Of a stretch of DNA of 64,000 nt, positions 42,273-52,042 are shown piece by piece (the first letter of the stretch is position 1; every line of letters begins with the position of its first letter). The notes beneath the pieces were generated by a model. That model ran no database searches. It was not told where the DNA came from and saw only the letters and a list, made by a program, of their open reading frames with translations. Origin of the DNA: DASYKT01 sp963718105 (GTDB taxonomy: Bacteria; Acidobacteriota; Blastocatellia; Pyrinomonadales; Pyrinomonadaceae); assembly GCA_963718105.1 (NCBI GenBank), contig OY970352.1, positions 3,596,001 to 3,660,000 on the forward strand, written 5' to 3'. A program made the translations under genes and the position numbers.

Positions 42273-43697
42273 TTAAGCAACTGAGGCGTTTTTCGTTTCG
42301 GAAGAATTATCGTCGTTTTCTTCTTCGATATTGAGGCGTTTTATTTTTTCCACCAAGGTGGTGCGTTTCATATTGAGAAGTTTTGCCGCCTGCATTTTAT
42401 TTCCGCCGGTCTTGTCCAAAGTCTGCAGCAGCAGTTCTCTTTCCAGATTGGAAACGACGCCGAGAAAATCGATGCCTTCATCGGGGATCGCATCGGGCCT
42501 GAAAGATTGGCTGGCGGGCGGCTGATACAGCGCGCGATTTTTACCGATCTCATCCGGCAAATGTTCCGGCAGGATCTCGGTTTTTACACCGGAAAACACG
42601 GCTGCCCGCTCCATACAGTTTTGCAGTTGACGGACGTTGCCCGGGTAGTGGTAACTGTTGAGAATATTGACGGTGTCGGCTGAGATGCTCTTTTTCGGCA
42701 GGCCGCTTTTCTGGCAGAAATTATCGAGCAGCCCCTGCGCCAAAGGCAGCATATCGCCGGGGCGTTCGCGCAGCGGCGGAATGCGCAGATGCACCACATT
42801 TAACCGGTGATAAAGATCGGCGCGAAAGCTTCCGTCCTCGATCTTTTTCTCGAGGTTCGCGCTGGTCGCGGCCACGATCCTGACATCGACCTTGATCGTT
42901 TTTGACGAGCCTACTTTTTCAAATTCACTCTCCTGCAGCACGCGCAATAATTTTGCCTGCAGCGACAGATTCATATCGCCGATCTCGTCCAGGAAAAGCG
43001 TTCCGTTGTGGGCCTGCTCAAAGCGGCCGGCACGGTCCGTCTGCGCGCCGGTGAAAGCGCCTTTGACGTGGCCGAATAATTCATCCTCCAAAAGCTGTTC
43101 GGGGATGGCGGCGCAGTTGAGCGCGACAAAAGCGTTCTTTGTGCGCGGGCTGCTTTTATGGATCGCGCGGGCGATCAGTTCCTTGCCTGTGCCGGTTTCG
43201 CCGGTCACCAAAACGTTTAAATTAAATCCGGCGATGGTCGCGACCTGCTCCAGCAAGTCGTTCATCACCTTGGACTTGGCGATGATAGAGACCTCCTGTT
43301 TTTTGCGGGTCGTCTCAGCGGTAAAAGTTTCGGAACTGCGTTCGGCGGCAACTTGAATGGCGGTGGTCAAATCGCTTAGCGAAATGGGTTTGCTCAAAAA
43401 ATCGGCGGCGCCGAGCTTCATCGCCTGAACCGCAATATCGATCGTGCCATGGCCGGTCATCACCAGCATAAAACAATCGGGGTTATGCTGCAGGGCGATC
43501 GGCAGCAGGTCTAAACCGCTGCTTGCTTTTAATTGCACATCTGTCAGGAGAACATCGAATTTGTCAGTTTTGAGGAGTTCCAGCGCCTGGCCTACGGAGT
43601 CGGCGCCGCGGGTTTCGTGACCTTCACAGCCAATGGCTTCAAGTAAAAGTTTTTGGAGAGATAGATCGTCTTCGACGACAAGTATTTTAGCTTTCAT
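42273..43697 (-). CDS. flrC: Sigma-54-dependent response regulator of the FlrC/NtrC type
   Basis: 474 residues: receiver domain (acidic EDD near residue 10, phospho-Asp53 in LLTDVQL, Lys103 in LSKPIS), AAA+ domain (Walker A GETGTGKE at 166-173, sigma-54 contact loop GAFTGA at 213-218, Walker B LFLDE at 234-238) and a Fis-type HTH at about 425-465 (NKMQAAKLLNMKRTTLVEKIKRL). Every residue needed to remodel sigma-54 polymerase is present. It is divergent from flgB and probably activates the sigma-54 promoters before flgB, flhA and fliL. The symbol reflects role by context. Confidence 0.88.
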   Translation of the reverse strand: MKAKILVVEDDLSLQKLLLEAIGCEGHETRGADSVGQALELLKTDKFDVLLTDVQLKASSGLDLLPIALQHNPDCFMLVMTGHGTIDIAVQAMKLGAADFLSKPISLSDLTTAIQVAAERSSETFTAETTRKKQEVSIIAKSKVMNDLLEQVATIAGFNLNVLVTGETGTGKELIARAIHKSSPRTKNAFVALNCAAIPEQLLEDELFGHVKGAFTGAQTDRAGRFEQAHNGTLFLDEIGDMNLSLQAKLLRVLQESEFEKVGSSKTIKVDVRIVAATSANLEKKIEDGSFRADLYHRLNVVHLRIPPLRERPGDMLPLAQGLLDNFCQKSGLPKKSISADTVNILNSYHYPGNVRQLQNCMERAAVFSGVKTEILPEHLPDEIGKNRALYQPPASQSFRPDAIPDEGIDFLGVVSNLERELLLQTLDKTGGNKMQAAKLLNMKRTTLVEKIKRLNIEEENDDNSSETKNASVA

Positions 43698-43947
43698 ACC
43701 AAGAATAAGGATATCAGGTTATCGATTATGGCGGCGGCAAATCGTTATAACACAACGAGGGATATAAAAGGCTGGGCAGTCAGCCAATTGCACTATACCG
43801 CAATTAAATTACCCTTGCAACCGTTATTTTGGCGGTGTCAACGGCTTGACGCTCGGCGCTGTCGAGTGTGGGCCTTTTTGACGCTGCACAGGTAATAAAA
43901 GACCTAATTCCCCCTATTTTTCGATGTTTTTACGTATTTTGCCTTGC

Positions 43948-43961
43948 GGCACACCCCTTGC
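43948..43961 (+). promoter_or_regulatory. Sigma-54 promoter for the flgB operon
   Basis: GCGGCACACCCCTTGCAG holds invariant GG (43948-43949) and GC (43960-43961) exactly 10 bases apart, 25 bp before ATG 43986. Upstream, GTCAACGGCTTGAC (43837-43850) is palindromic and TGACGCT recurs at 43879; both are possible activator sites. The rest of the 43698-43985 gap shows no gene. Confidence 0.75.
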
Positions 43962-43985
43962 AGAAAGCACGGCGGAGGTATCCGC

Positions 43986-44369
43986 ATGACCCCGTTATCA
44001 TCAGACAATATCACCAACCTTTTACAAACCTTTCTGGACGTTAATTCTAAACGCGCCGAGGTTACCGCCGGCAATATCGCTAATGCCGATACGCCCGGCT
44101 ATGTCGCCAAAAAACTTGAATTTGAAAGTTTTCTGCATGATGCGGCGCGGCAAGCCTCCCTCCCCCCTTCACAGCAGGAGCAGCTTCCGATGTCGGGGTT
44201 AAACGTAGTAGATCAGCAATCCGATGCCGTCGGTATGGACGGAAACACCGTCGACCTGGGCAAGGAAATGGCCGAGCTGGCAAGCGCCGGCGGGGCTTTT
44301 AGTTTTGGAGCAAAGATGCTGCAGTCGCGGCTGCGGCTGCTGCGCACCGCCATTCGTGAGGGCAAATAA
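43986..44369 (+). CDS. flgB: Flagellar proximal rod protein FlgB
   Basis: 127 residues from ATG 43986, which has GGAGG eight bases upstream; codons before it belong to the promoter. The rod motif KRAEVTAGNIANADTPGYVAKKLEFE and C-terminal MAELASAGGAFSFGAKMLQSRLRLLRTAI match FlgB. First gene of the flgBC-fliEFGHIJK run. Confidence 0.95.
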   Translation: MTPLSSDNITNLLQTFLDVNSKRAEVTAGNIANADTPGYVAKKLEFESFLHDAARQASLPPSQQEQLPMSGLNVVDQQSDAVGMDGNTVDLGKEMAELASAGGAFSFGAKMLQSRLRLLRTAIREGK

Positions 44370-44400
44370 CTCCACCTTTCGGAGGGCAAAAGGACCAGTT

Positions 44401-44856
44401 ATGTCACTTTTTTCTATTTTCAAAATATCTTCGCAGGGAATGACCGCACAGCGCGAACGGCTGGAAGCGGCCTCTGCCAATTTGGCGAACGCCAATACCA
44501 CCCGCACCGCTGAAGGAGGCCCCTACCGGCGGCGGGATATAGTTTTTAGCACGCAGCAGATCAACGACAAATGGTCGCAGAATGCAATGCAAAGCGGGCT
44601 TTTCGGCGGAGAGAACAACCCTTCACAGGGTGTAGCGTCGGAGGTCGTCGTATCCGGGCAGGACCAGTTTCAGATGCAATATCAACCGGGCCACCCGGAT
44701 GCCGACGCCAACGGCTATGTGCAAATGCCGGATGTCGACCCGCTGGAAGAGACCGTCAATATGATCTCGGCCGCACGCTCGTTCGAAGCAAACGCCACCG
44801 TTTTTAATACCGCCAAAGACCTGGCAAAGATCAGCCTGAACCTGGGCGACGCATAA
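44401..44856 (+). CDS. flgC: Flagellar proximal rod protein FlgC
   Basis: 151 residues from ATG 44401 (SD GGAGGGC). N-terminal FKISSQGMTAQRERLEAASANLANANTTRTAEGGPYRRR and C-terminal NGYVQMPDVDPLEETVNMISAARSFEANATVFNTAK are standard FlgC. The open frame upstream of 44401 is not coding. Confidence 0.96.
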   Translation: MSLFSIFKISSQGMTAQRERLEAASANLANANTTRTAEGGPYRRRDIVFSTQQINDKWSQNAMQSGLFGGENNPSQGVASEVVVSGQDQFQMQYQPGHPDADANGYVQMPDVDPLEETVNMISAARSFEANATVFNTAKDLAKISLNLGDA

Positions 44857-44945
44857 GACCGGAGCGCCGAATTTATTCGGCAGGCACAATAAATTGTGCG
44901 TTCCCAAAAAGAGCCCAAAAAGAGCCCAAAAAGAGGTAGAAAGAA

Positions 44946-45254
44946 ATGACCATCAACGGAATCAGTTCACCAAACCCATTAGGCCAGATCGGCACAAATG
45001 CCAAACCCTCTATCGGAGGGGCGGGAGAGTCCGGCGACAGCTTTGGCTCAATGGTGAAAAATTCACTGGAAACGCTGGACGGTTCGCAGAAAGCCGCCGA
45101 GCAGGAGATCGCCAAAGCCGTGACCGGTGAATCGCCCGACCTGCACAAAACCATCATCGCCCTGCAAACCGCCGATCTTAAATTCCAACTCGGCCTGCAG
45201 GTCCGCAATAAATTGATCGGCGCTTACGAAGAAATAATGCGGATGCAAGTCTGA
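44946..45254 (+). CDS. fliE: Flagellar hook-basal body complex protein FliE
   Basis: 102 residues. The C-terminal half (SFGSMVKNSLETLDGSQKAAEQEIAKAVTGESPDLHKTIIALQTADLKFQLGLQVRNKLIGAYEEIMRMQV) is the FliE domain joining the MS ring to the rod. The leader contains three 11-bp repeats of AGCCCAAAAAG before the ATG. Confidence 0.95.
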   Translation: MTINGISSPNPLGQIGTNAKPSIGGAGESGDSFGSMVKNSLETLDGSQKAAEQEIAKAVTGESPDLHKTIIALQTADLKFQLGLQVRNKLIGAYEEIMRMQV

Positions 45255-45291
45255 GCGCCGGTCCATATCTGAAAGATAAATCCTTAATAAA

Positions 45292-46941
45292 ATGAGTTCA
45301 CCTCTATCACAAGCAACAGAAATTTGGAGCCGGATGCCGATGTCGGGCCGCGTGATGACCATCGCGGCGGTGCTCGCGACGGTCGCCCTGATCGCCGGCG
45401 TGTTCTATTACGGCTCGCAGCCCGATTACCGCGTTTTGTTTTCCGACTTAAAACCTGAGGAAGCTCAGACCATCGTCGAAAAACTCAAAACGGCCAACGT
45501 CGCCTATTCCCTGTCTAACGGCGGCACGACCATCAGCGTACCGGCCGACCGCGTGCCGGAACTGCGCCTGCAGATGGCGGGCGAGGGCGTGCTGACCGGC
45601 GGCCACGTGGGTTTCGATCTTTTTGATAAAACAAATTTTGGCGCGACGGATTTCGCGCAAAAAGTAAATTATCGCCGCGCTATCGAAGGCGAGCTTTCCA
45701 AAACACTTGAGGCGATGGACGAGCTCGAAGCGGTGCGCGTTCACATCACTCCGAAAAAAGAATCGGTCTTTACCGAAAAAGAAGAAGGCGCGAAAGCCTC
45801 GGTAATGGTGCGCGTCAAGCAGGGGAAAGAATTGTCTTCGGAACGAACGGAGGCGATCGTCAGCCTGGTCGCGAGCTCTGTTGAAGGACTGGATGCCGGC
45901 AGCGTTTCCGTGATGGATACGCGCGGAAGATTACTGACCGCCGGTGGCGGCAAGGGCGGCTCGACCGGAGACGCCGGAGCTTTTAACGCGCAATTGGAAG
46001 CCAAGCGCAAGTTTGAAACCGAGACCGCCGCGCGCGTGATCACCCTGCTGGAACCGATCACCGGCGAGGGCCACGTCCGCGCCGACGTAGCTTCGGATGT
46101 GGATTTCAGCCAGGTCGAACAGACCGAAGAAAAATATACGCCGCAATCGCAGATCGTGCGTTCGCAGCAAACTTCGCAGGAATCGCGAAACGCCGGCACT
46201 ACTACTACCGCCGCTCCCGGCGGAATTGCCGGTGCGAGATCGAATAACCCGGCAACCGCCGCCGCCACTCCGGCGCAGCAAACAACTCAGCAAAACGGCG
46301 GAGACCAGCGGACGACCTCGACCGTGAATTATGAAATAGATAAGACCACGCGCAAAACCCTGGGAGGCGGCGGGCGGGTCAATCGCCTGAATGTTTCGGT
46401 GCTGGTCGATCACAAGACCGTCAACGACGTGACCGTCGCCCGCACCAACGATGAACTGCAGCAGATCCAGCAATTAGTGACCGCGGCCGTAGGCGTGGAC
46501 ATGAACCGCGGCGACACCGTCGTAGTTCAGACACTTCCCTTCGACAAGCCGCAGCAGCTTGAGGCAAACGCTCCTTCATGGCTGGAAAATAACAAGCCCT
46601 TTCTGACATCGATCGCCAAATACGCGGCGATGGTTGTGATCGCGATACTCGTTCTCTTCTTTGTGGTCCGCCCGGCGCGCAAAGCTATCAAGCTGGCGCT
46701 GGCAACCCCGTCGGGTGCAAAACAACTCGGCGCGGGACAGCTCAGAAGGGCCGATGATATCGATCCGAACTCGATGATGACCGTGGCCGAACTGGAAGCG
46801 CAGATGCGCAGCGGCGACCCGTCAAGCGCCATCAGCCACACGGCGCAGCGCGCCGAATCGATCCGCAAAAGCCTGGTCGACCAGACCCTGGCCCAACCCG
46901 ACCTCGTTGCCGGAACCTTAAGAGGTTGGCTCCGCGAATAA
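45292..46941 (+). CDS. fliF: Flagellar MS-ring protein FliF
   Basis: 549 residues. Helix 1 VMTIAAVLATVALIAGVFYYG (about 17-37), periplasmic ring-building domains (YRVLFSDLKPEEAQTIVEKLKTANVAY, then the YscJ/FliF fold), a low-complexity Ala/Thr/Gln segment near 300-345, helix 2 YAAMVVIAILVLFFVV (about 443-458) and a C-terminal FliG-binding tail ending LVAGTLRGWLRE. The base for export gate and C-ring. Confidence 0.96.
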   Translation: MSSPLSQATEIWSRMPMSGRVMTIAAVLATVALIAGVFYYGSQPDYRVLFSDLKPEEAQTIVEKLKTANVAYSLSNGGTTISVPADRVPELRLQMAGEGVLTGGHVGFDLFDKTNFGATDFAQKVNYRRAIEGELSKTLEAMDELEAVRVHITPKKESVFTEKEEGAKASVMVRVKQGKELSSERTEAIVSLVASSVEGLDAGSVSVMDTRGRLLTAGGGKGGSTGDAGAFNAQLEAKRKFETETAARVITLLEPITGEGHVRADVASDVDFSQVEQTEEKYTPQSQIVRSQQTSQESRNAGTTTTAAPGGIAGARSNNPATAAATPAQQTTQQNGGDQRTTSTVNYEIDKTTRKTLGGGGRVNRLNVSVLVDHKTVNDVTVARTNDELQQIQQLVTAAVGVDMNRGDTVVVQTLPFDKPQQLEANAPSWLENNKPFLTSIAKYAAMVVIAILVLFFVVRPARKAIKLALATPSGAKQLGAGQLRRADDIDPNSMMTVAELEAQMRSGDPSSAISHTAQRAESIRKSLVDQTLAQPDLVAGTLRGWLRE

Positions 46942-46990
46942 ACAGTAAAAACTTATTTCATTCATTCCTATCGATCAAACACACAAGACT

Positions 46991-48076
46991 ATGACCACCG
47001 AAACGATCATCGAAAGCCCCCGGCAGTCACACCCGCCGCACGATCATCACGAACCTGCCGCTCCGAAAAAACCGGACGTCTCCGGCGCGCGCAAGGCCGC
47101 GATCTTTTGCCTCTCGCTGGGCGAAGATGCCGCCGCGGAAGTTTTTAAACATCTCGGCGAAGACGAAGTGCAGTTGGTTCTGAAGGAACTCGCGTCATTG
47201 CCGAATGTAAAATCCGATGTCGTCAATAACATCATCGAAGAATTCAACCAGTTGCTGGTAGCCCGAAGCTATGTGGCGACCGGCGGCGTGGAGTATGCCA
47301 AGCGCCTGCTCAACAAAAGCTTTGGCGCCGAAACGGCAAAACGCCTGACCGATAAAGTGGTCAACTCCGCCGACTCCGCAAATTTTGACGCGCTCAAGAA
47401 AACCGACCCGCAGCAACTGGTCAAACTTTTTCAGAACGAACACCCGCAGACCGTTGCCGTGGTGCTCGCATATTTAGACCCTTCGACCGCCGCGGATGTG
47501 ATCCGTCAGATGCCGGACGAGACCCGCGGTGATGTGATGCTGCGGCTGGCTTCGCTGCAGACCGTTTCACAGGACGTGGTCAAACGAATCTCAACCGTCT
47601 TTAACCAAAAGCTCACCAGTGTGAGCAGCATCAGCCGGGCCAGCGTCGGCGGTATCCGGTCGGTCGCGGAGATCTGCAACCGCCTGGACAAAGACGCCAT
47701 GCGCGGTCTGCTCGAACAGATAGAGGGCAGCAGCCCTGAGCTTTCGCTCGAGATCAGGAATTTGATGGTGACCTTTGACGATATCCTGCTGGTCGACGAC
47801 GTCGGCATCCGCGAGATCATCCAGCGCGTAGACAAAAAAGTGCTTGCCCTGGCATTAAAAGGCACCGTGCAGGAATTGCAGGACCGTTTCTTTACCAATA
47901 TGTCGAGCCGCGCGGTCGAGATGATGAAGGAAGAAATGGAATTTATGGGCCAGGTAAAACTCAAGGACGTGAACGGCGCGCAGCGCGAGATCGTCGAAGT
48001 TTTACGCGAGCTGGATGAGCAGGGAGTTATCTCGCTCGGCGGCGGAGGAGGTGACGCTGATGAATACGTTAGCTAA
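46991..48076 (+). CDS. fliG: Flagellar motor switch protein FliG
   Basis: 361 residues. FliG N, M and C domains are seen: KAAIFCLSLGEDAAAEVFKHLGEDEVQLVLKEL; the EHPQT motif in LVKLFQNEHPQTVAVVLAYLDP; torque helix VDDVGIREIIQRVDKKVLALALKG. An extra 30-residue His/Pro-rich N-terminus precedes domain N. Couples FliF to FliM and to the stators. Confidence 0.97.
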   Translation: MTTETIIESPRQSHPPHDHHEPAAPKKPDVSGARKAAIFCLSLGEDAAAEVFKHLGEDEVQLVLKELASLPNVKSDVVNNIIEEFNQLLVARSYVATGGVEYAKRLLNKSFGAETAKRLTDKVVNSADSANFDALKKTDPQQLVKLFQNEHPQTVAVVLAYLDPSTAADVIRQMPDETRGDVMLRLASLQTVSQDVVKRISTVFNQKLTSVSSISRASVGGIRSVAEICNRLDKDAMRGLLEQIEGSSPELSLEIRNLMVTFDDILLVDDVGIREIIQRVDKKVLALALKGTVQELQDRFFTNMSSRAVEMMKEEMEFMGQVKLKDVNGAQREIVEVLRELDEQGVISLGGGGGDADEYVS

Positions 48077-48842
48077 AGTCCTGCGCAATGACAGCGCCGC
48101 TAACGCTGCTGTCGTGCTGCCTTTCACGCCCGCCGAATTGGGAAATGGAGTTTCGTCTTCAACCGGGTCTTCTGCGCCGTCTTCCGGCGGATCGCAGGTT
48201 TATCAATTTCCCGTGCTCGATCTTTCTTCTATCCATACTCCCGCCGCGAAAGTAATAAACACCGACTACGGGCACGGCACGCATAACCACACCTTTCCCG
48301 CGATCGACGAGCTTCCGGTCGAAACGCTTATTCATGAGAATGAAAACAGCGTGCTGGAAAAAGCGATGCGCGAAAAAAGTTTGCAGGAAATGCGCGCCTC
48401 TGTCGAAGCCGAGATCAATTACGAGATCGGCAGCCTGCGCGAAAACCTGGCGCAAACTATCGATCGCATATCGGGCCTGGCAAATGAGATCAGCGCGAAA
48501 CTCGAAACCGAAGCGGTAGCGCTGGCGCTTGAGATCGCCAAAAAAGTGGTCGCGCGTGAAGTCGGCATCGATCAGGAAGTCGTCCTTTCCGTGACGAAAA
48601 ACGCGCTTTCAAAACTGCACTCGCGCTGCCTGGCTTCCGTCCACCTGCACCCGCAAGACCTCGCCTTTGTACAGGAACAAAGAAACAAATTGAACTTTCA
48701 CGGCTCGCTGGAATTGATCGAAGACGCTTCGGTTACACCCGGCGGGTGCCTGATCCACACCGATACCGGCGATATCGACGCCCGGATAGAATCGCAATTC
48801 GATGAAATAACTAATGGACTTTTAGGAATCGACACTTACTAA
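48060..48842 (+). CDS. fliH: Flagellar export regulator FliH
   Basis: 260 residues from ATG 48060 (SD GGAGGTG), overlapping fliG by 17 bp. A Gly/Ala-rich N-terminus, a central coiled coil (AMREKSLQEMRASVEAEINYEIGSLRENLAQTIDRIS) and a C-terminal V-ATPase stator-like domain (VALALEIAKKVVAREVGID, ending EDASVTPGGCLIHTDTGDIDARIESQFDEI). Forms the peripheral stalk for the FliI ATPase. Confidence 0.92.
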   Translation: MNTLAKVLRNDSAANAAVVLPFTPAELGNGVSSSTGSSAPSSGGSQVYQFPVLDLSSIHTPAAKVINTDYGHGTHNHTFPAIDELPVETLIHENENSVLEKAMREKSLQEMRASVEAEINYEIGSLRENLAQTIDRISGLANEISAKLETEAVALALEIAKKVVAREVGIDQEVVLSVTKNALSKLHSRCLASVHLHPQDLAFVQEQRNKLNFHGSLELIEDASVTPGGCLIHTDTGDIDARIESQFDEITNGLLGIDTY

Positions 48843-48846
48843 CCTT

Positions 48847-50163
48847 ATGCTTTCCGCTTACCGGCAAAAACTGGCAGAAATTGACCCGCTGAAATCGCTC
48901 GGCAGGGTGACCCGCGCTATCGGTTTGATCATCGAGTCGCAGGGCCCGGCGGTTTCGGTCGGCGATCTCTGTTATCTGGCGTCACAAAGGGCAGAAAATC
49001 ATTCGCGCGAGACGATGCTGGAAGTGATCGGATTTAAAGACGACCGCGTATTGCTGATGCCGCTCGGGCAAATGCCTTCGGTGCGCGTGGGCGACACCAT
49101 TGTGGCCGCCGGCGAAAGCGGCGAGATCGGCGTGGGCGACGGATTGCTGGGCCGGACCATCGACGCGCTGGGACGCCCGCTTGACGGCCTCGGCGAGATC
49201 AAAACTTCTCTTTCTTACCCGCTTAATCGCGATGCCACCAACCCGCTGGCCCGCGAAAATATCGACACCACGCTGGAAACCGGCGTGCGCGCGATCGACG
49301 GCATGCTGACCGTCGGCGCCGGGCAGCGGATCGGAATTTTTGGCGGTTCAGGTGTCGGTAAATCCACGCTGCTGGGAATGATGGCCAAGCGTTCGGCGGC
49401 GGACATCAATGTCATCGCGCTGATCGGCGAGCGCGGGCGCGAAGTGCGCGAGTTCATCGAAAAAGAATTGGGCGAAGAAGGAATGAAACGCTCGGTGGTG
49501 ATCGTTTCTACTTCGGACGATTCGGGTTTGATCCGCATCAGGGCGGCGCTGGCCGCTACCGCCATCGCGGAATATTTTAAGGATTGCGGCGCTAATGTGC
49601 TGCTGATCATGGATTCGGTCACGCGCTTTTGCATGGCGCAGCGCGAAGTAGGGCTGGCAGCGGGCGAGCCGCCGTCATCCAAAGGCTACACGCCCTCGGT
49701 TTTTGCATTACTGCCGAGACTGCTGGAACGCGCGGGTAAATTTACCAACGCCGGATCGATCACCGGTTTTTACACCGTGCTCGTCGAAGGCGACGATATG
49801 AACGAGCCCGTAGCCGACGCGGTGCGTTCGATACTGGACGGGCATATCGTTCTCTCGCGCCAGCTCGCCACGCAAAATCACTACCCGTGTATCGACATTT
49901 TAAATTCCGCCTCGCGATTGTTCTCCACTCTCGCGGGCGCCGAGCATCGCACCCATGCCGGCGACGTGCGTGAACTCATCGCCGCCTATCAAAAAGCCGA
50001 AGATCTGATCAACATCGGCGCCTACCAACCGGGCAGCAACCGCAAGATCGATCTGGCGATCAGCCGCCACGATGAAATTCTCACCTTCCTCAAACAAAGT
50101 TCGACCGACGAGTCTCACCTGACGCAGTCAGTCGAACAACTGATGGGCATTAAAACAATATGA
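48847..50163 (+). CDS. fliI: Flagellum-specific ATPase FliI
   Basis: 438 residues, F1-beta-like. Walker A GGSGVGKST is at residues 166-174, GERGREVREFIEKEL follows, and Walker B lies in NVLLIMDSVTRF. The GDGLLGRTIDALGRPLD segment is a family hallmark. Drives early export steps with FliH and FliJ. Overlaps fliJ by 4 bp. Confidence 0.97.
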   Translation: MLSAYRQKLAEIDPLKSLGRVTRAIGLIIESQGPAVSVGDLCYLASQRAENHSRETMLEVIGFKDDRVLLMPLGQMPSVRVGDTIVAAGESGEIGVGDGLLGRTIDALGRPLDGLGEIKTSLSYPLNRDATNPLARENIDTTLETGVRAIDGMLTVGAGQRIGIFGGSGVGKSTLLGMMAKRSAADINVIALIGERGREVREFIEKELGEEGMKRSVVIVSTSDDSGLIRIRAALAATAIAEYFKDCGANVLLIMDSVTRFCMAQREVGLAAGEPPSSKGYTPSVFALLPRLLERAGKFTNAGSITGFYTVLVEGDDMNEPVADAVRSILDGHIVLSRQLATQNHYPCIDILNSASRLFSTLAGAEHRTHAGDVRELIAAYQKAEDLINIGAYQPGSNRKIDLAISRHDEILTFLKQSSTDESHLTQSVEQLMGIKTI

Positions 50164-50621
50164 AGAAATTCAAATTCACCTTACAAAGCGTGCACAACGT
50201 ACGCGAGATGCGCGAAGAAAAAGAGCTGATGGTCCTGTCGCAGCTCAACCTCGAAGCCGAGCAAGCCGCCGAGCGCCTCACCGCGGTCGAGGGTGCGCTG
50301 GTCACGGCCGTCGAACAATACAACGACAGGATCAAACCCGGTGAGGCCATCAACGCGCTGGAGATGGAGCTTAATTCACACCACATTTCCGCGCTGAGAA
50401 GAAAGAAAACCGCCGCCCGCGAAGAAGTTTTAGAGAAACAGGACGCCCGCGCCCGCCAGATCTCTCAAGTCACCCTGGCGGCCCGCGACGTCAAGGTCAC
50501 CGGCAAGCTGCGCGACAACCAGGTGAAAGATCACCGGTTGGCAGCCTCAAGGCACGAGCAAAACACGCTGGATGAGATGGCGACAATAAGTTTCTCGCAC
50601 AGATCAGGAGAAAGCAGATGA
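50160..50621 (+). CDS. fliJ: Flagellar export protein FliJ
   Basis: 153 residues, a two-helix coiled coil starting FKFTLQSVHNVREMREEKELMVLSQLNLE, the usual FliJ N-terminus. It sits in the FliI hexamer and contacts FlhA. Overlaps both neighbours by 4 bp (fliI and fliK). Confidence 0.9.
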   Translation: MKKFKFTLQSVHNVREMREEKELMVLSQLNLEAEQAAERLTAVEGALVTAVEQYNDRIKPGEAINALEMELNSHHISALRRKKTAAREEVLEKQDARARQISQVTLAARDVKVTGKLRDNQVKDHRLAASRHEQNTLDEMATISFSHRSGESR

Positions 50622-51928
50622 TGTATATGATCAACGCACATTTTACGAAACAGGAAAACCAGGCTTCGCAGGCCGCATCAGCGGGTGAAGCGCAGGAAAA
50701 AGACGGCCGGAGCGATGATTTTAACGCTTTGATCTCAGGCCTGTGCATGACGCCGGCGGACGGTCTCAAACCCGACCCCACGAAAAAACCCGCTGATACC
50801 GGCGGCGGGAGCGGGGACGCCGAAGCCCGGATGGCAAACGACCGCGCGAATCTCGGTTCGGTTAAATTTAACGATCCTAAAAACCCCGCCTTCGGTCAAC
50901 TGCCGGAACCCGTCGAACTTACTCCTAATTCGCAAAACGCGCCTATTCTAACCGGAGTTAAGTCAGATCTCGCGCAGAAACTGGACCGGTTAACAAACTT
51001 CAAATTTTTGCCCCCGGACGGCCCCAAACCGGCAGACGCCAAGATGGCGCCGCAGCTCGCGGGGCCGTTCAAGCCGCTCGTAAAAGATATTAAAACCCAG
51101 GCCAACAAATTCGAAGAGACGCCCGATACTACGGCTTCGATCAAGACGGCGAAAAATTTCGCCGCGATGACGCAGGACAAGATAGCCGTGGTAAAAGCTC
51201 TGGCCGATCTCGGGGCACACGTACACCTGGAAGACCCGGCGGTGCTTAATACAAGCGATACGAGCGTTGAAACGGGCGACACGCATTTCGACCATAACTA
51301 CATCCTCGAACAGCGCGGCTGCCTGCTGCCCGATGGCTCTATCAAGGCCACCGATTTTGTCAGGGCGCAGCGCAAACTGCCCAAACTGATCAGCGACGTG
51401 GCGGGAATTACCCCCGGAGAAACCGCAGAAACTGCCTCCGTTTCGCACGGTGAAATAGCGCAGGCCGAAGCGCCGGCGCCGAAAGCGCCCGCAGCCGCTG
51501 CCCTGTTCGAACAGATCAAACCGGTCGTCATTCAACTCGCGGCGGCCACCGCTAATGAAGGCAAACAGATATTAAGAATGCGGCTGCACCCGGCCGAGCT
51601 CGGCACGGTCGAGATCAGGCTGGAAAGAAATGACGCCGGTGTTCTGGAAGCGCATTTTAAGACCGACACCGAAGGGGCAAAACATTTTCTGACGCAGGGT
51701 TTAGACGCGCTGCGCCATTCGCTGCAAAACGCCGGTTGGCAGGTAGGCCGCGTGGAAATTTCCACCGGCGCGTTTTCGTCCGGCGATGGTTCGGCACAAA
51801 AAAATGCCGGCCGTCACAATGAAACATCTTCAACCGGTTCAGGCGCAAAAAGCTTTGGGCCGGATAATACAAGATCCGACGATCCGGAAAGTACTTCCGC
51901 CGATCGCCTGGTAAATCTGCGGGCCTGA
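50618..51928 (+). CDS. fliK: Hook-length control protein FliK
   Basis: 436 residues. The N-terminal two thirds are polar and low complexity (ruler region). The C-terminal Flg_hook domain spans about 300-390: LRMRLHPAELGTVEIRLERNDAGVLEAHFKTDTEGAKHFLTQGLDALRHSLQNAGW. The tail is Ser/Gly/Asp-rich. Measures hook length and switches FlhB specificity. Confidence 0.92.
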   Translation: MMYMINAHFTKQENQASQAASAGEAQEKDGRSDDFNALISGLCMTPADGLKPDPTKKPADTGGGSGDAEARMANDRANLGSVKFNDPKNPAFGQLPEPVELTPNSQNAPILTGVKSDLAQKLDRLTNFKFLPPDGPKPADAKMAPQLAGPFKPLVKDIKTQANKFEETPDTTASIKTAKNFAAMTQDKIAVVKALADLGAHVHLEDPAVLNTSDTSVETGDTHFDHNYILEQRGCLLPDGSIKATDFVRAQRKLPKLISDVAGITPGETAETASVSHGEIAQAEAPAPKAPAAAALFEQIKPVVIQLAAATANEGKQILRMRLHPAELGTVEIRLERNDAGVLEAHFKTDTEGAKHFLTQGLDALRHSLQNAGWQVGRVEISTGAFSSGDGSAQKNAGRHNETSSTGSGAKSFGPDNTRSDDPESTSADRLVNLRA

Positions 51929-52042
51929 TGAAGGCTCACAGTTAAAAAGGCTTTGTTTTTGTTTTTTGCCACGAATCACACGAATAACACGAATGACAGA
52001 AATAAACGAATAAAAAACAAAGCCGGTCAGAGGTAAGAAAAA